Origin: Candidatus Competibacteraceae bacterium
Lineage (GTDB): Bacteria; Pseudomonadota; Gammaproteobacteria; Competibacterales; Competibacteraceae
Direction of reading: 5' to 3'
Assembly (NCBI GenBank): GCA_016712625.1
Contig: JADJQQ010000001.1
Span: 1,674,001 to 1,738,000 of the forward strand
Length of the DNA stretch: 64,000 bases
The position numbers and the translations under genes were made by a program. The notes under the pieces were generated by a model. It worked only from the letters and a program-made list of their open reading frames with translations, ran no database searches and was not told the DNA's origin. Positions 25,876 through 34,221 of this stretch are shown here, piece after piece. Each line of letters opens with the position of its first letter. Positions within the stretch are counted from its first letter, which is position 1.

Positions 25876-27138
25876 ATGCCTCTGCTGGCTCTTGGCCTCA
25901 ACCACCGGACCGCGCCCGTCGATGTCCGTGAACGGGTGGCGTTCTCTCCCGAACGGCTCGATACCGCTCTGCGAGATTTGCTGGATCACGGGGGCGCCTA
26001 TGAAGCGGCGATCCTGTCTACTTGCAATCGTACGGAACTTTACTGCGGCCTGAAAGAAGCCGATAACCGGTGTGTGGTGCAGTGGCTGGGCGATTATCAC
26101 ATGCTTCCGGCGGTGGAGCTGCAACCGTATTTGTACCAGCATGTCGAGCAACGGGCGGTGCGCCACATCCTGCGGGTCGCCGCCGGGCTGGATTCCCTGG
26201 TATTGGGCGAACCGCAAATTCTTGGCCAGGTCAAGGCCGCCTATCAGGCCGCCAATAACGCGGGCACGCTAGGGACGCTGTTGGAGCGACTGTTTCAACA
26301 TACCTTTGCCGTCGCCAAGCAAGTTCGTACCGACACCCGCATCGGGGCCAGCCCGGTGTCGGTGGCCTTTGCCGCGGTAGGGCTGGCCAAGCAGATTTTT
26401 GCTGACTTGCCCAAGCGCGGCGCGCTGCTGATCGGCGCTGGCGACACGATCGAGCTGGTCGCCCGGCATTTGCACGAGAATGGCCTTGGTCGGTTGATCG
26501 TCGCCAATCGCACGCTGGAGCGCGCTCACGCCTTGGTGGCTGCTTTCGCCGGTTACGCTATCGCGCTGGAGGAAATTCCCGCGCATCTGGGTGAGGCGGA
26601 CCTCATCATTACCGCCACGACCAGCCCTGGCTACCTGCTGAAAGCCGCGCAGGTCCGCGATAGCTTAAAGCGGCGGCGGCGGCCGATCTTGCTGATCGAT
26701 TTGTCGGTGCCGCGCGATATCGAGCCAGCGGTGGCTGAATTGAATGATGTATATTTATATGCGGTGGACGATCTTAAGGAGATTATCCAGGAAAATCTGC
26801 GCTCGCGACAAGCCGCCGCCCAACAAGCCGAGGAAATTATTGACAGTCAAGTCGAGCATTTCATGGCTTGGCTGCGCGCTCAGGATGGCGCCGCCAGCAT
26901 TCGGGCCCTACGTCAGCAGGCCGAGGCGGTGCGCGATGAAGCGGTGGCCCGCGCGCTTCGGCAGATCGCGCAAGGCAGAGATTCGATCGACGTATTGCAT
27001 ATTTTAGCCAATACTCTGACCAATAAGCTCATTCATCCACCGTGTGTCGGCCTGCGCGAGGCCGCCGCCCAGGGAGATGCCGACATGTTGGGTCTGATCA
27101 AAAACCTCTATCGGCTGGATGGTGGAGAAGTCCAATGA
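25876..27138 (+). CDS. hemA: glutamyl-tRNA reductase
   Basis: HemA reduces Glu-tRNA(Glu) to glutamate-1-semialdehyde, the first step of C5 heme synthesis. MPLLALGLNHRTAPVDVRERV begins the catalytic domain; STCNRTE gives the catalytic Cys50 at the position known from E. coli. GEPQILGQVKAAY and the NADPH-binding GALLIGAGDTIELVARHL follow. I chose ATG 25876 rather than the longer in-frame start at 25648, because conserved sequence begins there. The stop overlaps the prfA start (ATGA). Confidence 0.97.
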   Translation: MPLLALGLNHRTAPVDVRERVAFSPERLDTALRDLLDHGGAYEAAILSTCNRTELYCGLKEADNRCVVQWLGDYHMLPAVELQPYLYQHVEQRAVRHILRVAAGLDSLVLGEPQILGQVKAAYQAANNAGTLGTLLERLFQHTFAVAKQVRTDTRIGASPVSVAFAAVGLAKQIFADLPKRGALLIGAGDTIELVARHLHENGLGRLIVANRTLERAHALVAAFAGYAIALEEIPAHLGEADLIITATTSPGYLLKAAQVRDSLKRRRRPILLIDLSVPRDIEPAVAELNDVYLYAVDDLKEIIQENLRSRQAAAQQAEEIIDSQVEHFMAWLRAQDGAASIRALRQQAEAVRDEAVARALRQIAQGRDSIDVLHILANTLTNKLIHPPCVGLREAAAQGDADMLGLIKNLYRLDGGEVQ

Positions 27139-28217
27139 ATGCTTCCATGCTGGCCAAGCTTGAGCAGTTGGCGGCTCGTCACGAGGAAGTAGGCGCTTTA
27201 TTGGCGGAACCAGACATTATCAATGATAACGACCGCTTCCGTTCCCTGTCCGTCGAATATGCCCAACTGGAGCCGGTGGCCGACGGCTTTCGAAACTACC
27301 GCCGAGTGCTGGATGATCTGGTGTCGGCCCGCGATATGGCCAGCGACAGCGATCTTGAGCTACGGGCGTTGGCGCAGGATGAACTGCTGGACGCCGAAGC
27401 CCGTCGGGACGAGCAGGAGCGTACGCTGCAACTGCTATTGCTGCCGCGCGACCCGCACGACGCTGGCAATGTTTTTTTGGAAATCCGCGCGGGCACCGGC
27501 GGCGACGAGGCAGCGCTGTTCGCGGGAAATCTGCATCGGATGTACGTCCGTTATGCCGAACTGCGCGGTTGGAAGCTGGAGCTGCTAGGCGAAAGCCCCG
27601 GCGAGCATGGTGGCTACAAGGAGGTGATCGCCCGCATCATCGGTCAGGGCGCCTATTCTCGACTGAAGTTCGAATCCGGCGCCCATCGGGTGCAACGGGT
27701 GCCCGAAACCGAGGCGCAGGGGCGCATTCACACCTCCGCCGCGACGGTGGCCGTGCTGCCGGAGCTGGCGGAAGTCGAAGAAATCGACATCAATCCCAAC
27801 GATTTGCGAGTGGATACCTATCGCTCTTCTGGCGCGGGCGGCCAGCACGTCAACAAGACTGATTCGGCGATTCGCATCACCCACTTACCGAGCGGCATTG
27901 TGGTCGAGTGTCAGGACGAGCGCTCCCAGCATAAAAATCGGTCGCGGGCGATGTCATTGCTGCAAGCGAAGCTGCTGGCGGCGGAACGGGAGAAGCAAAC
28001 CACGGCGCGGGCGCAGACCCGCAAGCTGCTGGTTGGCAGCGGTGATCGTTCCGAGCGCATCCGCACCTATAACTTTCCGCAAGGTCGAGTCACCGACCAT
28101 CGGATCAACCTGACCCTTTACAAGCTCGGCGACATTTTGGAAGGGAATCTCGATCCGGTCATTGAGCCGCTGATTCAGGAATATCAAGCCGATCAGCTGG
28201 CGGCGCTGGCTGAGTGA
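27135..28217 (+). CDS. prfA: peptide chain release factor 1
   Basis: RF1 reads UAA and UAG stop codons. The 360-residue product has the GGQ motif at residues 235-237 (SGAGGQHVNKTDSA), methylated by PrmC, whose gene follows. The start is the ATG that overlaps the hemA stop. Conserved segments are FLEIRAGTGGDEAALFAGNLHRMY and SERIRTYNFPQGRVTDHRI. An intact RF1 argues against reading the in-frame TAA/TAG codons elsewhere in the window as sense. It overlaps prmC by 4 bp. Confidence 0.97.
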   Translation: MNASMLAKLEQLAARHEEVGALLAEPDIINDNDRFRSLSVEYAQLEPVADGFRNYRRVLDDLVSARDMASDSDLELRALAQDELLDAEARRDEQERTLQLLLLPRDPHDAGNVFLEIRAGTGGDEAALFAGNLHRMYVRYAELRGWKLELLGESPGEHGGYKEVIARIIGQGAYSRLKFESGAHRVQRVPETEAQGRIHTSAATVAVLPELAEVEEIDINPNDLRVDTYRSSGAGGQHVNKTDSAIRITHLPSGIVVECQDERSQHKNRSRAMSLLQAKLLAAEREKQTTARAQTRKLLVGSGDRSERIRTYNFPQGRVTDHRINLTLYKLGDILEGNLDPVIEPLIQEYQADQLAALAE

Positions 28218-29062
28218 GCGTCGCGCCTTTTAGCCAGCTACTGGCGGATGCGGCGCATCGGCTGATGGCGGTCAGCGATACGCCGCGATTGGAGGCGGAA
28301 GTGCTGTTGGCGGCGGCTTTGAATCGTCCGCGCAGCGATTTGCGGGCGTGGCCGGAACGGCTGCCGCAACCGGAGCAGGCAGCCCGATTCGCGGCCTGGA
28401 TAGAACGCCGGCAAGCGGGTGAGCCGGTCGCTTACTTGCTGGGTCGGCGTGAGTTCTGGTCGCTTGACCTAGAGGTGACGCCCGATACGCTGATTCCTCG
28501 CCCGGAAACCGAATTGCTGGTGGAATTAGCCTTGGAACGACTGCCGGCCGACCGGCCGATCCGCGTTGCCGATCTGGGAACTGGCAGCGGAGCCATCGCG
28601 CTGGCTGTGGCGCGGGAACGGCCCCAAGCGCGCATCGTCGCGACTGATCGGAGTGTGGCCGCCTTGCGGGTCGCGCAACGCAATGCCCGGCGTCTTGGGC
28701 TTAGCCATGTCGAGTTTCGCGCGGGGGACTGGTTTGCTCCGTTGCAAGGCGAGCATTTCGAGCTGATCGTATCCAATCCACCCTATGTCGCCGCCGTCGA
28801 TTCTCGCTGGCGGGAGGGTGAATTACGGTTCGAGCCAGTGGCGGCCTTGGTGGCTGGCGAGGAGGGCTTGGATGCGATCCGCGCGCTCATCGCCCAAGCG
28901 CCCGATTATCTCCAGCCAGCGGGCTGGTTACTATTGGAGCATGGCTACGACCAGGGCGAGGTGGTGCCTGCCTTATTGCGCCAGCGCGGTTTTTGCGAAG
29001 TGGCCGATCATCTGGATGCGAGCGGTTTAAGCCGGAGCAGCAGCGGGCGCTGGCGGGATTGA
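28214..29062 (+). CDS. prmC: peptide chain release factor N5-glutamine methyltransferase
   Basis: PrmC methylates the Gln of the GGQ motif in release factors. VADLGTGSGAIALAVARERP is the SAM-binding motif I, and NPPY at residues 188-191 is the glutamine-methyltransferase signature. EFWSLDLEVTPDTLIPRPETELL precedes them. The start is GTG 28214, overlapping prfA by 4 bp, and the length of 282 residues is normal. The hemA-prfA-prmC order is standard. Confidence 0.95.
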   Translation: MSVAPFSQLLADAAHRLMAVSDTPRLEAEVLLAAALNRPRSDLRAWPERLPQPEQAARFAAWIERRQAGEPVAYLLGRREFWSLDLEVTPDTLIPRPETELLVELALERLPADRPIRVADLGTGSGAIALAVARERPQARIVATDRSVAALRVAQRNARRLGLSHVEFRAGDWFAPLQGEHFELIVSNPPYVAAVDSRWREGELRFEPVAALVAGEEGLDAIRALIAQAPDYLQPAGWLLLEHGYDQGEVVPALLRQRGFCEVADHLDASGLSRSSSGRWRD

Positions 29063-29132
29063 AAATAGGCGCGCCGCAACCTACAGTGAAGGGAAGATTT
29101 CCCGACGTTTAGCAGCCTTGGAGGAGAGCGTC

Positions 29133-29543
29133 ATGCACGCCGACACCGAAGAGCTGTACAAGCACCGCCTTATTCAGTTTTGTCGATTTCATCCCGGGCC
29201 TGATCAGCCTGGTTCGGCCGCTCTCTTGCTAAGAGCGCTGGCCGGTATGCGATCCGTTCAAGAGGTACCACCCTTGGCGTTAGCGGTCGTTTACGATCTG
29301 CGGCGAGTGACCCTGGAAGGGATCGAAAGCGCCCTGTGTCAGTCAGGCTATCATCTCGATAACAGTCTGTTATGCAAGCTCAAGCGCGCATTATTTTACT
29401 ACACCGAGGAAACCCAACGGGAAAATCTGGCGCTCACGCAGGAAGGCGAGAGCACCCAACGGGAAGTGTTTGTCAATCGTTACCAACATGTCGCGCACGG
29501 TTGTCGCGATCCCCAGCCGGAATACTGGCGAGAGTATCAGTGA
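29133..29543 (+). CDS. small conserved protein of unknown function
   Basis: A 136-residue soluble protein that I do not assign to a named family. ALAVVYDLRRVTLEGIESALCQSGYHLDNSLL has the strand-helix spacing of a ferredoxin-like or heavy-metal-associated-type fold, but lacks the CxxC metal site. The C-terminal HGCRDPQPEYWREY, rich in aromatic residues, looks like a conserved signature and is reminiscent of small proteins from other beta- and gammaproteobacteria. I chose ATG 29133 because GGAGGAGA precedes it closely. It stands alone after prmC and converges on the Hpt gene. Confidence 0.65.
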   Translation: MHADTEELYKHRLIQFCRFHPGPDQPGSAALLLRALAGMRSVQEVPPLALAVVYDLRRVTLEGIESALCQSGYHLDNSLLCKLKRALFYYTEETQRENLALTQEGESTQREVFVNRYQHVAHGCRDPQPEYWREYQ

Positions 29544-29565
29544 AGGTTATGCTGTTGGGGACCGA

Positions 29566-29988
29566 TCAGGAAACCACACCGCTTACTTTTGCCAATTCGA
29601 TTTGTAAAGCCTCGCAGACGGCGCGGTGTTCGCGGGTGGTTGCGTCCAGCAATGGGGCTGGATCGGCATCGGACTGGCCCCGTCCGATCATTTCCAGTTC
29701 TTTGCAAAGCGCGGCTAACTGAGTGGCCCCCAGATTTCCGCTGCTGTATTTTAAGCTATGGGCTGCCTTTCCCAGGGTTTCTTGATCGCTAGCGGCCAAG
29801 GCGGCTTGCAGCGCGCCGATAGCGTCTGTTGAGTAACTGAGGTAGGCTTTTACCAGCCGTTCCAACAAAGCCGGATAGCCTGAAGGATTGAGATTGCGGA
29901 TGCTGCTCAGGACCGCGGCGTCCAAAGGAGCCGCTCGCCGTGTTTCGGGCGCGCTCGTCTCAAATAGAGAGGGAGAGGGATTGTTCAT
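29566..29988 (-). CDS. Hpt domain phosphotransfer protein
   Basis: A 140-residue single-domain histidine phosphotransfer protein. KAAHSLKYSSGNLGATQLAALCKELE is the Hpt signature, with phospho-accepting His77. Such proteins relay phosphate between a hybrid sensor kinase and a response regulator. No kinase or regulator gene is nearby, so its partners are elsewhere. The N-terminal 20 residues are Ser/Pro-rich and unconserved. Confidence 0.88.
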   Translation of the reverse strand: MNNPSPSLFETSAPETRRAAPLDAAVLSSIRNLNPSGYPALLERLVKAYLSYSTDAIGALQAALAASDQETLGKAAHSLKYSSGNLGATQLAALCKELEMIGRGQSDADPAPLLDATTREHRAVCEALQIELAKVSGVVS

Positions 29989-30155
29989 GCGTTAATATTC
30001 CTTGTAGTACCAGTTCCAGTGCTTCGCACAACCTTCATATAAGCTTGATCACTGTCCATGAGCGACCTTTGCCATGGACATCAGCGGGCTATCTAATAAT
30101 TCTATTTAGCTTCAATCGTGCTTAAATTTAAAAGCGAGCGTGATCCGCGTGGCGG

Positions 30156-30677
30156 CTATTGCCAGATCACCACTTCATCCAGCCGCCGGCGGGGGCTAGG
30201 TTCCGGCAACTCGGCCGGATAGCCAAGACTCAGCAGCGCCAGCGGGATCAGACCTGGTTCGATACCCAGCGCGGCGCGGACTTGATCCTCATCAAAATAA
30301 CCGACCCAGGTGGAACCCATGCCAGCCGCGACAATGGCCAGTTGGGCGTAAGCGGCGGCGATGGTGGTGTCTTGCAAAGCATACAGTTTAGCACCGCGTT
30401 CACCGAAAGCACTGGCGGAACGGGCGGGATCGGCGCAAAACACCAGACAGACGGGTGCCTGGGCGATGAATTCCTGTTGGCGGGCCAGATGGACCAGCGC
30501 TTGGCGTTTGGCCTGATCGCGCACCACCAGGATTCGATAAGCTTGCAAATCCCCCGCCGATGGCGCCGCGCAGGCCATTTCCAGAATGGCGTACAGCTTT
30601 TCGGGTTCGACCGGCATGTCCGGCTGGTATTTGCGGACCGAATGGCGGTGGCGGACAGTTTCGAAGAAATCCCACAT
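30156..30677 (-). CDS. nitroreductase family protein
   Basis: A 173-residue FMN-dependent nitroreductase-like enzyme. It starts MWDFFETVRHRHSVRKYQP, where the HSVRKY segment binds FMN phosphate, then CAAPSAGDLQAYRILVVRD, and ends with GMGSTWVGYFDEDQVRAALGIEPGLIPLALLSLGYP, the second FMN-contact region. Substrate specificity cannot be inferred. It lies downstream of bamD in the same direction, with a GC-rich palindrome between them. Confidence 0.88.
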   Translation of the reverse strand: MWDFFETVRHRHSVRKYQPDMPVEPEKLYAILEMACAAPSAGDLQAYRILVVRDQAKRQALVHLARQQEFIAQAPVCLVFCADPARSASAFGERGAKLYALQDTTIAAAYAQLAIVAAGMGSTWVGYFDEDQVRAALGIEPGLIPLALLSLGYPAELPEPSPRRRLDEVVIWQ

Positions 30678-30728
30678 GGTACGGTCCTCCCCATAGTCGA
30701 ACAGTCATCAGACCGCGGCTGTTAGCGG

Positions 30729-30747
30729 TCTCTCCGCAGCGGAGAGA
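30729..30747. repeat. 19-bp perfect palindrome between bamD and the nitroreductase gene
   Basis: TCTCTCCGC-A-GCGGAGAGA is a perfect 9-bp inverted repeat with one central base, lying 34 bp beyond the end of bamD and 52 bp before the nitroreductase start. There is no T-run, so it is not a canonical terminator. The CTCTCC/GGAGAG core matches hairpins at 15468 and 41764. Confidence 0.5.
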
Positions 30748-30781
30748 GCTTGGCGCAAAGTGGGTTACAGGTTTTCATCGA

Positions 30782-31573
30782 CTAGCCGGCGGCTTTGACC
30801 ATCGCGTTCAGCTTGGGCAAATCCGGTGATTGCGGGTAGTTGCGCTCCAGCACCCGCAGACTGTCGGCCGCCAGTTGCGGCAGGTTCATCTTGACGTAGG
30901 CTTGGGTCATGATGCTGAGAGCTTGGGCGGAGGCCGGGGTGTGGGCATAATTTTACAGGACGTACTTCACCCGGTTGACTGCGGCGACATAAGCGCCCCG
31001 CCGTAAATAATAGTCCGCGACATGCACTTCATAGGCCGCTAGGCTGTTGTGCAGGAACAGCATCCGCTGGCGTGCGTCTTCCGCGTATTTACTATTGGGA
31101 AATTTGCGGATCAATTCGGCAAAGTCGCTGTAGGATTGACGGGCGGTGGCCGTATCGGTTTTGGCGCGGTCGCTGGGAGCGATTTGTTCGAGAATCGTGT
31201 TATTGCGTCTGAAATTTACCAGCCCTTTCATGTAATAAGCGTAATCTACATAGGGATGACGCGGGTTGGCTTTGATGAATCGATCGGCGGCGGCCAGCGC
31301 GGCGTCCGGTTCGTTGTCTTTGTATTGGATGTAGATCGTGTCAAGTTGCGCCTGCTGCGCAAAACGGCCGAAAGGATACCGGGCTTGCAGCTTGTCGAGA
31401 TATTCGAGAGCGGTTTTGTAATTGCCCCCGTTCATGGCTTCTTTGGCTTCACTGTAGAGGCGTTGGGCGGACCAACCCCTGGTTTCGTCGATTTTATCGG
31501 GAAGCAGGGAGCAACCGGCCAGCAATGCGGCTGCAATGAGACCGGTGAACAGCAGTTTTAAAGTAGGGCGCAT
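30782..31573 (-). CDS. bamD: outer membrane assembly lipoprotein BamD, interrupted by an in-frame TAA
   Basis: BamD is the essential TPR lipoprotein of the BAM complex that inserts outer-membrane beta-barrels. The lipobox LAGC gives Cys21; KEAMNGGNYKTALEYLDKLQARYPFGRFAQQAQLD and the following TPRs are normal. After AAVNRVKYVL a TAA (complement of 30953-30955) stops translation. The same frame then resumes NYAHTPASAQALSIMTQAYV and ends at 30782 with a complete last TPR. One GAA-to-TAA change explains the lesion. The truncated protein would keep about 206 of 263 residues; C-terminally truncated BamD is tolerated in E. coli, so a real mutation is conceivable. Confidence 0.88.
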
Positions 31574-31655
31574 GGATGACGGCATGAAACGGCAGTGGTC
31601 AGGGTAAAATAAACTATTGCTCTCCAGTATAACCCTCGCGCCATTAAAAACCATC

Positions 31656-32618
31656 ATGTCGTCCGTCGAGCAAATCAACTGCCAGATACCCTTGAATTGT
31701 GCTGGAATGCGGCTTGATCAGGCCTTGGCGATCCTGTTGCCAAGCTATTCTCGAACCCGGTTGCAGCGATGGCTCAAAACGGGACAGTTGCGGGTGGACG
31801 GTCAGATCGGGCGACCTCGCGATCCAGTGGTCGGCGGTGAGGCTATCCGGGGCGAATGGGCGGTGGAGCCTGAAATCGCGGCGATCGCGCAGGAGATTCC
31901 ATTGGATATCCGCTATCAGGATGCCGATCTGCTGGTTCTCAACAAAGCGGCGGGACTGGTGGCGCATCCCGCTGCCGGCAACCGTGACGGCACGCTGGTC
32001 AACGCCCTGCTGCATCATCGCCCCGAACTGGCTAATCTGCCCCGCGCGGGATTGGTGCATCGCCTGGACAAGGATACGACGGGTTTGCTGGTAGTGGCAT
32101 GTAGCGTTCGAGGGCATACGGCGCTGGTGAAACAATTGCAGGCGCGGCAGATCGAACGAGAGTATCTGGCGGTGGTCAACGGCGTGCCCGTGGCCGGCGG
32201 CACCGTGGATGCCCCTATTGGCCGGCATCCGGTGGACCGGCAACGGATGGCGGTCGTCACGGGCGGCAAGCCGGCGGTGACGCATTACCGGGTGGTGCGT
32301 CCGTTTCGCGCCCATGCCTTATTGCGGGTGAAGTTGGAGACCGGCCGTACCCACCAGATTCGAGTCCACATGGCGTATATTCGATTGCCCTTGCTGGGCG
32401 ATCCGGTTTACGGGCGGCGGGCGCGCCTGCCCCGGCAAGCCTCGCCGCGTTGCATCGAGGTGATTCAGAATTTTCAGCGGCAGGCGTTGCATGCCGAGCG
32501 CTTGGCTTTGACGCATCCCGTCACCGGCGAGCGGTTGGAGTGGCGAGCGGAAATGCCGGCTGATTTGGCGAGATTGGTGGATGTGTTGGGCGAAGCGGCG
32601 GAGAAGGTTGATGGATAA
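31656..32618 (+). CDS. rluD: 23S rRNA pseudouridine synthase RluD
   Basis: RluD makes pseudouridines 1911, 1915 and 1917 in helix 69 of 23S rRNA. An S4-like domain (GMRLDQALAILLPSYSRTRLQRWLKTGQLRVDG) is followed by the catalytic motif HRLDKDTTGLLVV with Asp138. GRTHQIRVHMAYIRLPLLGDPVYG completes the family pattern. I chose ATG 31656. It is divergent from bamD and overlaps pgeF by 8 bp; the bamD/rluD/pgeF neighbourhood is classic for gammaproteobacteria. Confidence 0.96.
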   Translation: MSSVEQINCQIPLNCAGMRLDQALAILLPSYSRTRLQRWLKTGQLRVDGQIGRPRDPVVGGEAIRGEWAVEPEIAAIAQEIPLDIRYQDADLLVLNKAAGLVAHPAAGNRDGTLVNALLHHRPELANLPRAGLVHRLDKDTTGLLVVACSVRGHTALVKQLQARQIEREYLAVVNGVPVAGGTVDAPIGRHPVDRQRMAVVTGGKPAVTHYRVVRPFRAHALLRVKLETGRTHQIRVHMAYIRLPLLGDPVYGRRARLPRQASPRCIEVIQNFQRQALHAERLALTHPVTGERLEWRAEMPADLARLVDVLGEAAEKVDG

Positions 32619-33357
32619 ACAGTGGGCTGAAGCTTTGATCGTGCCGGATTGGCCGGCGCCGCGGTGGGTGCGAGCGGTGAGCACCACCCGTTTTGGCGGC
32701 GTGAGTGACGCACCCCACGACTGTCTGAATCTGGCGGAGCATGTCGGCGACGATCCAAGCCACGTGGCGGAGAATCGGCGGCGTTTGGCGGCGATGGCCG
32801 GCTATCCCATCGAGCCGGCCTGGTTGCAACAGGTTCACGGCCAGCAGGTCGTCGCGGCGGAGACGGTTCGAGCGCCGGTAGCGGCCGACGCGGCTTGGAC
32901 GCGAGAGAAGGGTAGACCATGCGTGGTGATGACGGCCGATTGTTTGCCGGTGTTGCTGTGCGACCGCGCCGGTACCGTGGTGGCTGCCGCGCATGCCGGC
33001 TGGCGTGGCTTGGCTGGTGGGGTGATTGCGGCTACCGTGACGAGCATGGGCGTATCGCCAACGGAATTGTTCGCTTGGCTGGGGCCAGCAATCGGGCCGG
33101 CCGCTTTCGAGGTCGGCGAGGAAGTGCGCGCGATCTTTTTAAGTTTGGATGCGGGAGCCGTTGGATGTTTTCGGCCGTCTCCCGCGGGACGCTGGATGGC
33201 CGATATTTATCAGTTGGCGCGACGCCAATTAACCCAGTCGGGGGTGCCGGCAATTTTTGGCGGTGATTGCTGCACCTTTTCGGAAGCGGAACGGTTCTTT
33301 TCCTACCGGCGCGAAAATCCCACCGGCCGGATGGCCAGTTTAATCTGGTTGAGCTGA
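32611..33357 (+). CDS. pgeF: peptidoglycan editing factor PgeF (YfiH, multicopper polyphenol oxidase/laccase-domain family)
   Basis: PgeF helps keep L-Ser out of peptidoglycan stems. The 248-residue product has STTRFGGVSDAPHDCLNLAEHVGD, the family motif TADCLPVLLCD with its metal-binding Cys, and AAAHAGWRGLAGGVIAATV with the conserved His. It ends GGDCCTFSEAERFFSYRRENPTGRMASLIWL. The start at 32611 overlaps rluD, as is typical. It is clearly complete. Confidence 0.94.
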   Translation: MDKQWAEALIVPDWPAPRWVRAVSTTRFGGVSDAPHDCLNLAEHVGDDPSHVAENRRRLAAMAGYPIEPAWLQQVHGQQVVAAETVRAPVAADAAWTREKGRPCVVMTADCLPVLLCDRAGTVVAAAHAGWRGLAGGVIAATVTSMGVSPTELFAWLGPAIGPAAFEVGEEVRAIFLSLDAGAVGCFRPSPAGRWMADIYQLARRQLTQSGVPAIFGGDCCTFSEAERFFSYRRENPTGRMASLIWLS

Positions 33358-33483
33358 ACCCGTGCGGTTGGTGGATGGATTGCGAAATACCGAACCGAAG
33401 CCTCGCCCGTAAGATGCCTTCAACCGTCGTTGACGAAAAATGGATGGGCGATGGGTGGGCAATGGGTGGGCGGTTCGCTACTT

Positions 33484-34107
33484 TTAAGCAGCGAGCCAGG
33501 CGGCGTGAAAGAAGTCATATTCGCATTCCATCGCATAGCGATACGTGCTGGCCGCCGCCGTGTTATCGGGGGTGTAGCGGTCCAGCAACCGCTCCAAGCA
33601 GACAGCCAGCTGTTCGAAATCAGGGCTGGCGTAGGTTTGTATCCAATCGCTGTAGGCGTGTGGTGGCCGCTGTCGCTGCGCCAGCTGCGCCCCCAACCAG
33701 GCATAGAGCCGCATACAAGGCGTCATGGCGGCGATAGTGATACCGATTTCACGACTCCAGGCGGTGGCCAGTAAAAAATCAGTATAGCGTCGGGTAGCGC
33801 CACCAGGGCTTATTTGTTCCAAATTCAGCTCCCAGGCGGTGGCAATACCCTGATGGAGTTCAAGTTCCTTTAGCACGCCACTGGCCAGTTCGTGTAATTC
33901 CTGGAAAGCCTGCCAATCTGGGGCTTTGGCGGCGGCGAGCGTGTAGGCGCGGGCAAACGCTCGCAGATAAAAGGCGTCTTGCCCGATATACCAAACGAAG
34001 CGCGGACGGGGCAGTGAACCGTCGCTGATGCCTTGCACAAAAGCTTGGTCGAGGCAGGCTTGCGCTAAATCAGCGTTCATTTGCCAAAGCCTATGAGACA
34101 GCGGCAC
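33484..34107 (-). CDS. tenA: TenA family protein (aminopyrimidine aminohydrolase type)
   Basis: TenA enzymes hydrolyse thiamine-derived aminopyrimidines for salvage. The all-helical 207-residue protein has the FVWYIGQDAFYLRAFARAY block, GGATRRYTDFLLATAWSREIG and the nucleophile Cys in MTPCMRLYAWLG. The C-terminal YAMECEYDFFHAAW carries the conserved Glu. The start is GTG 34107, five bases after a strong AAGGAGG; the ATG further upstream lacks one. No thiamine riboswitch was recognised upstream. yjbQ, another family sometimes linked to thiamine, lies 2 kb away. Confidence 0.9.
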   Translation of the reverse strand: MPLSHRLWQMNADLAQACLDQAFVQGISDGSLPRPRFVWYIGQDAFYLRAFARAYTLAAAKAPDWQAFQELHELASGVLKELELHQGIATAWELNLEQISPGGATRRYTDFLLATAWSREIGITIAAMTPCMRLYAWLGAQLAQRQRPPHAYSDWIQTYASPDFEQLAVCLERLLDRYTPDNTAAASTYRYAMECEYDFFHAAWLAA

Positions 34108-34221
34108 GGTGGCCTCCTTATCAGATGCGTGAACTCTCGGATATGATGTTAAACCCATTGCGCTTTTACGCTCTACTCGGCAATTGCTGTCAACCTATCT
34201 TTTTTAACGAAGGCTTTTTTG

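Noticed and set aside
33358..33483. Possible small gene in the gap between pgeF and tenA with GGGTGGGC-type repeats
   Set aside because: The gap is short, has no ribosome site and only a minor tandem GATGGGTGGGC-like duplication.
34108..34221. Thiamine riboswitch before tenA
   Set aside because: No TPP-box-like conserved segments are visible in the short upstream region.
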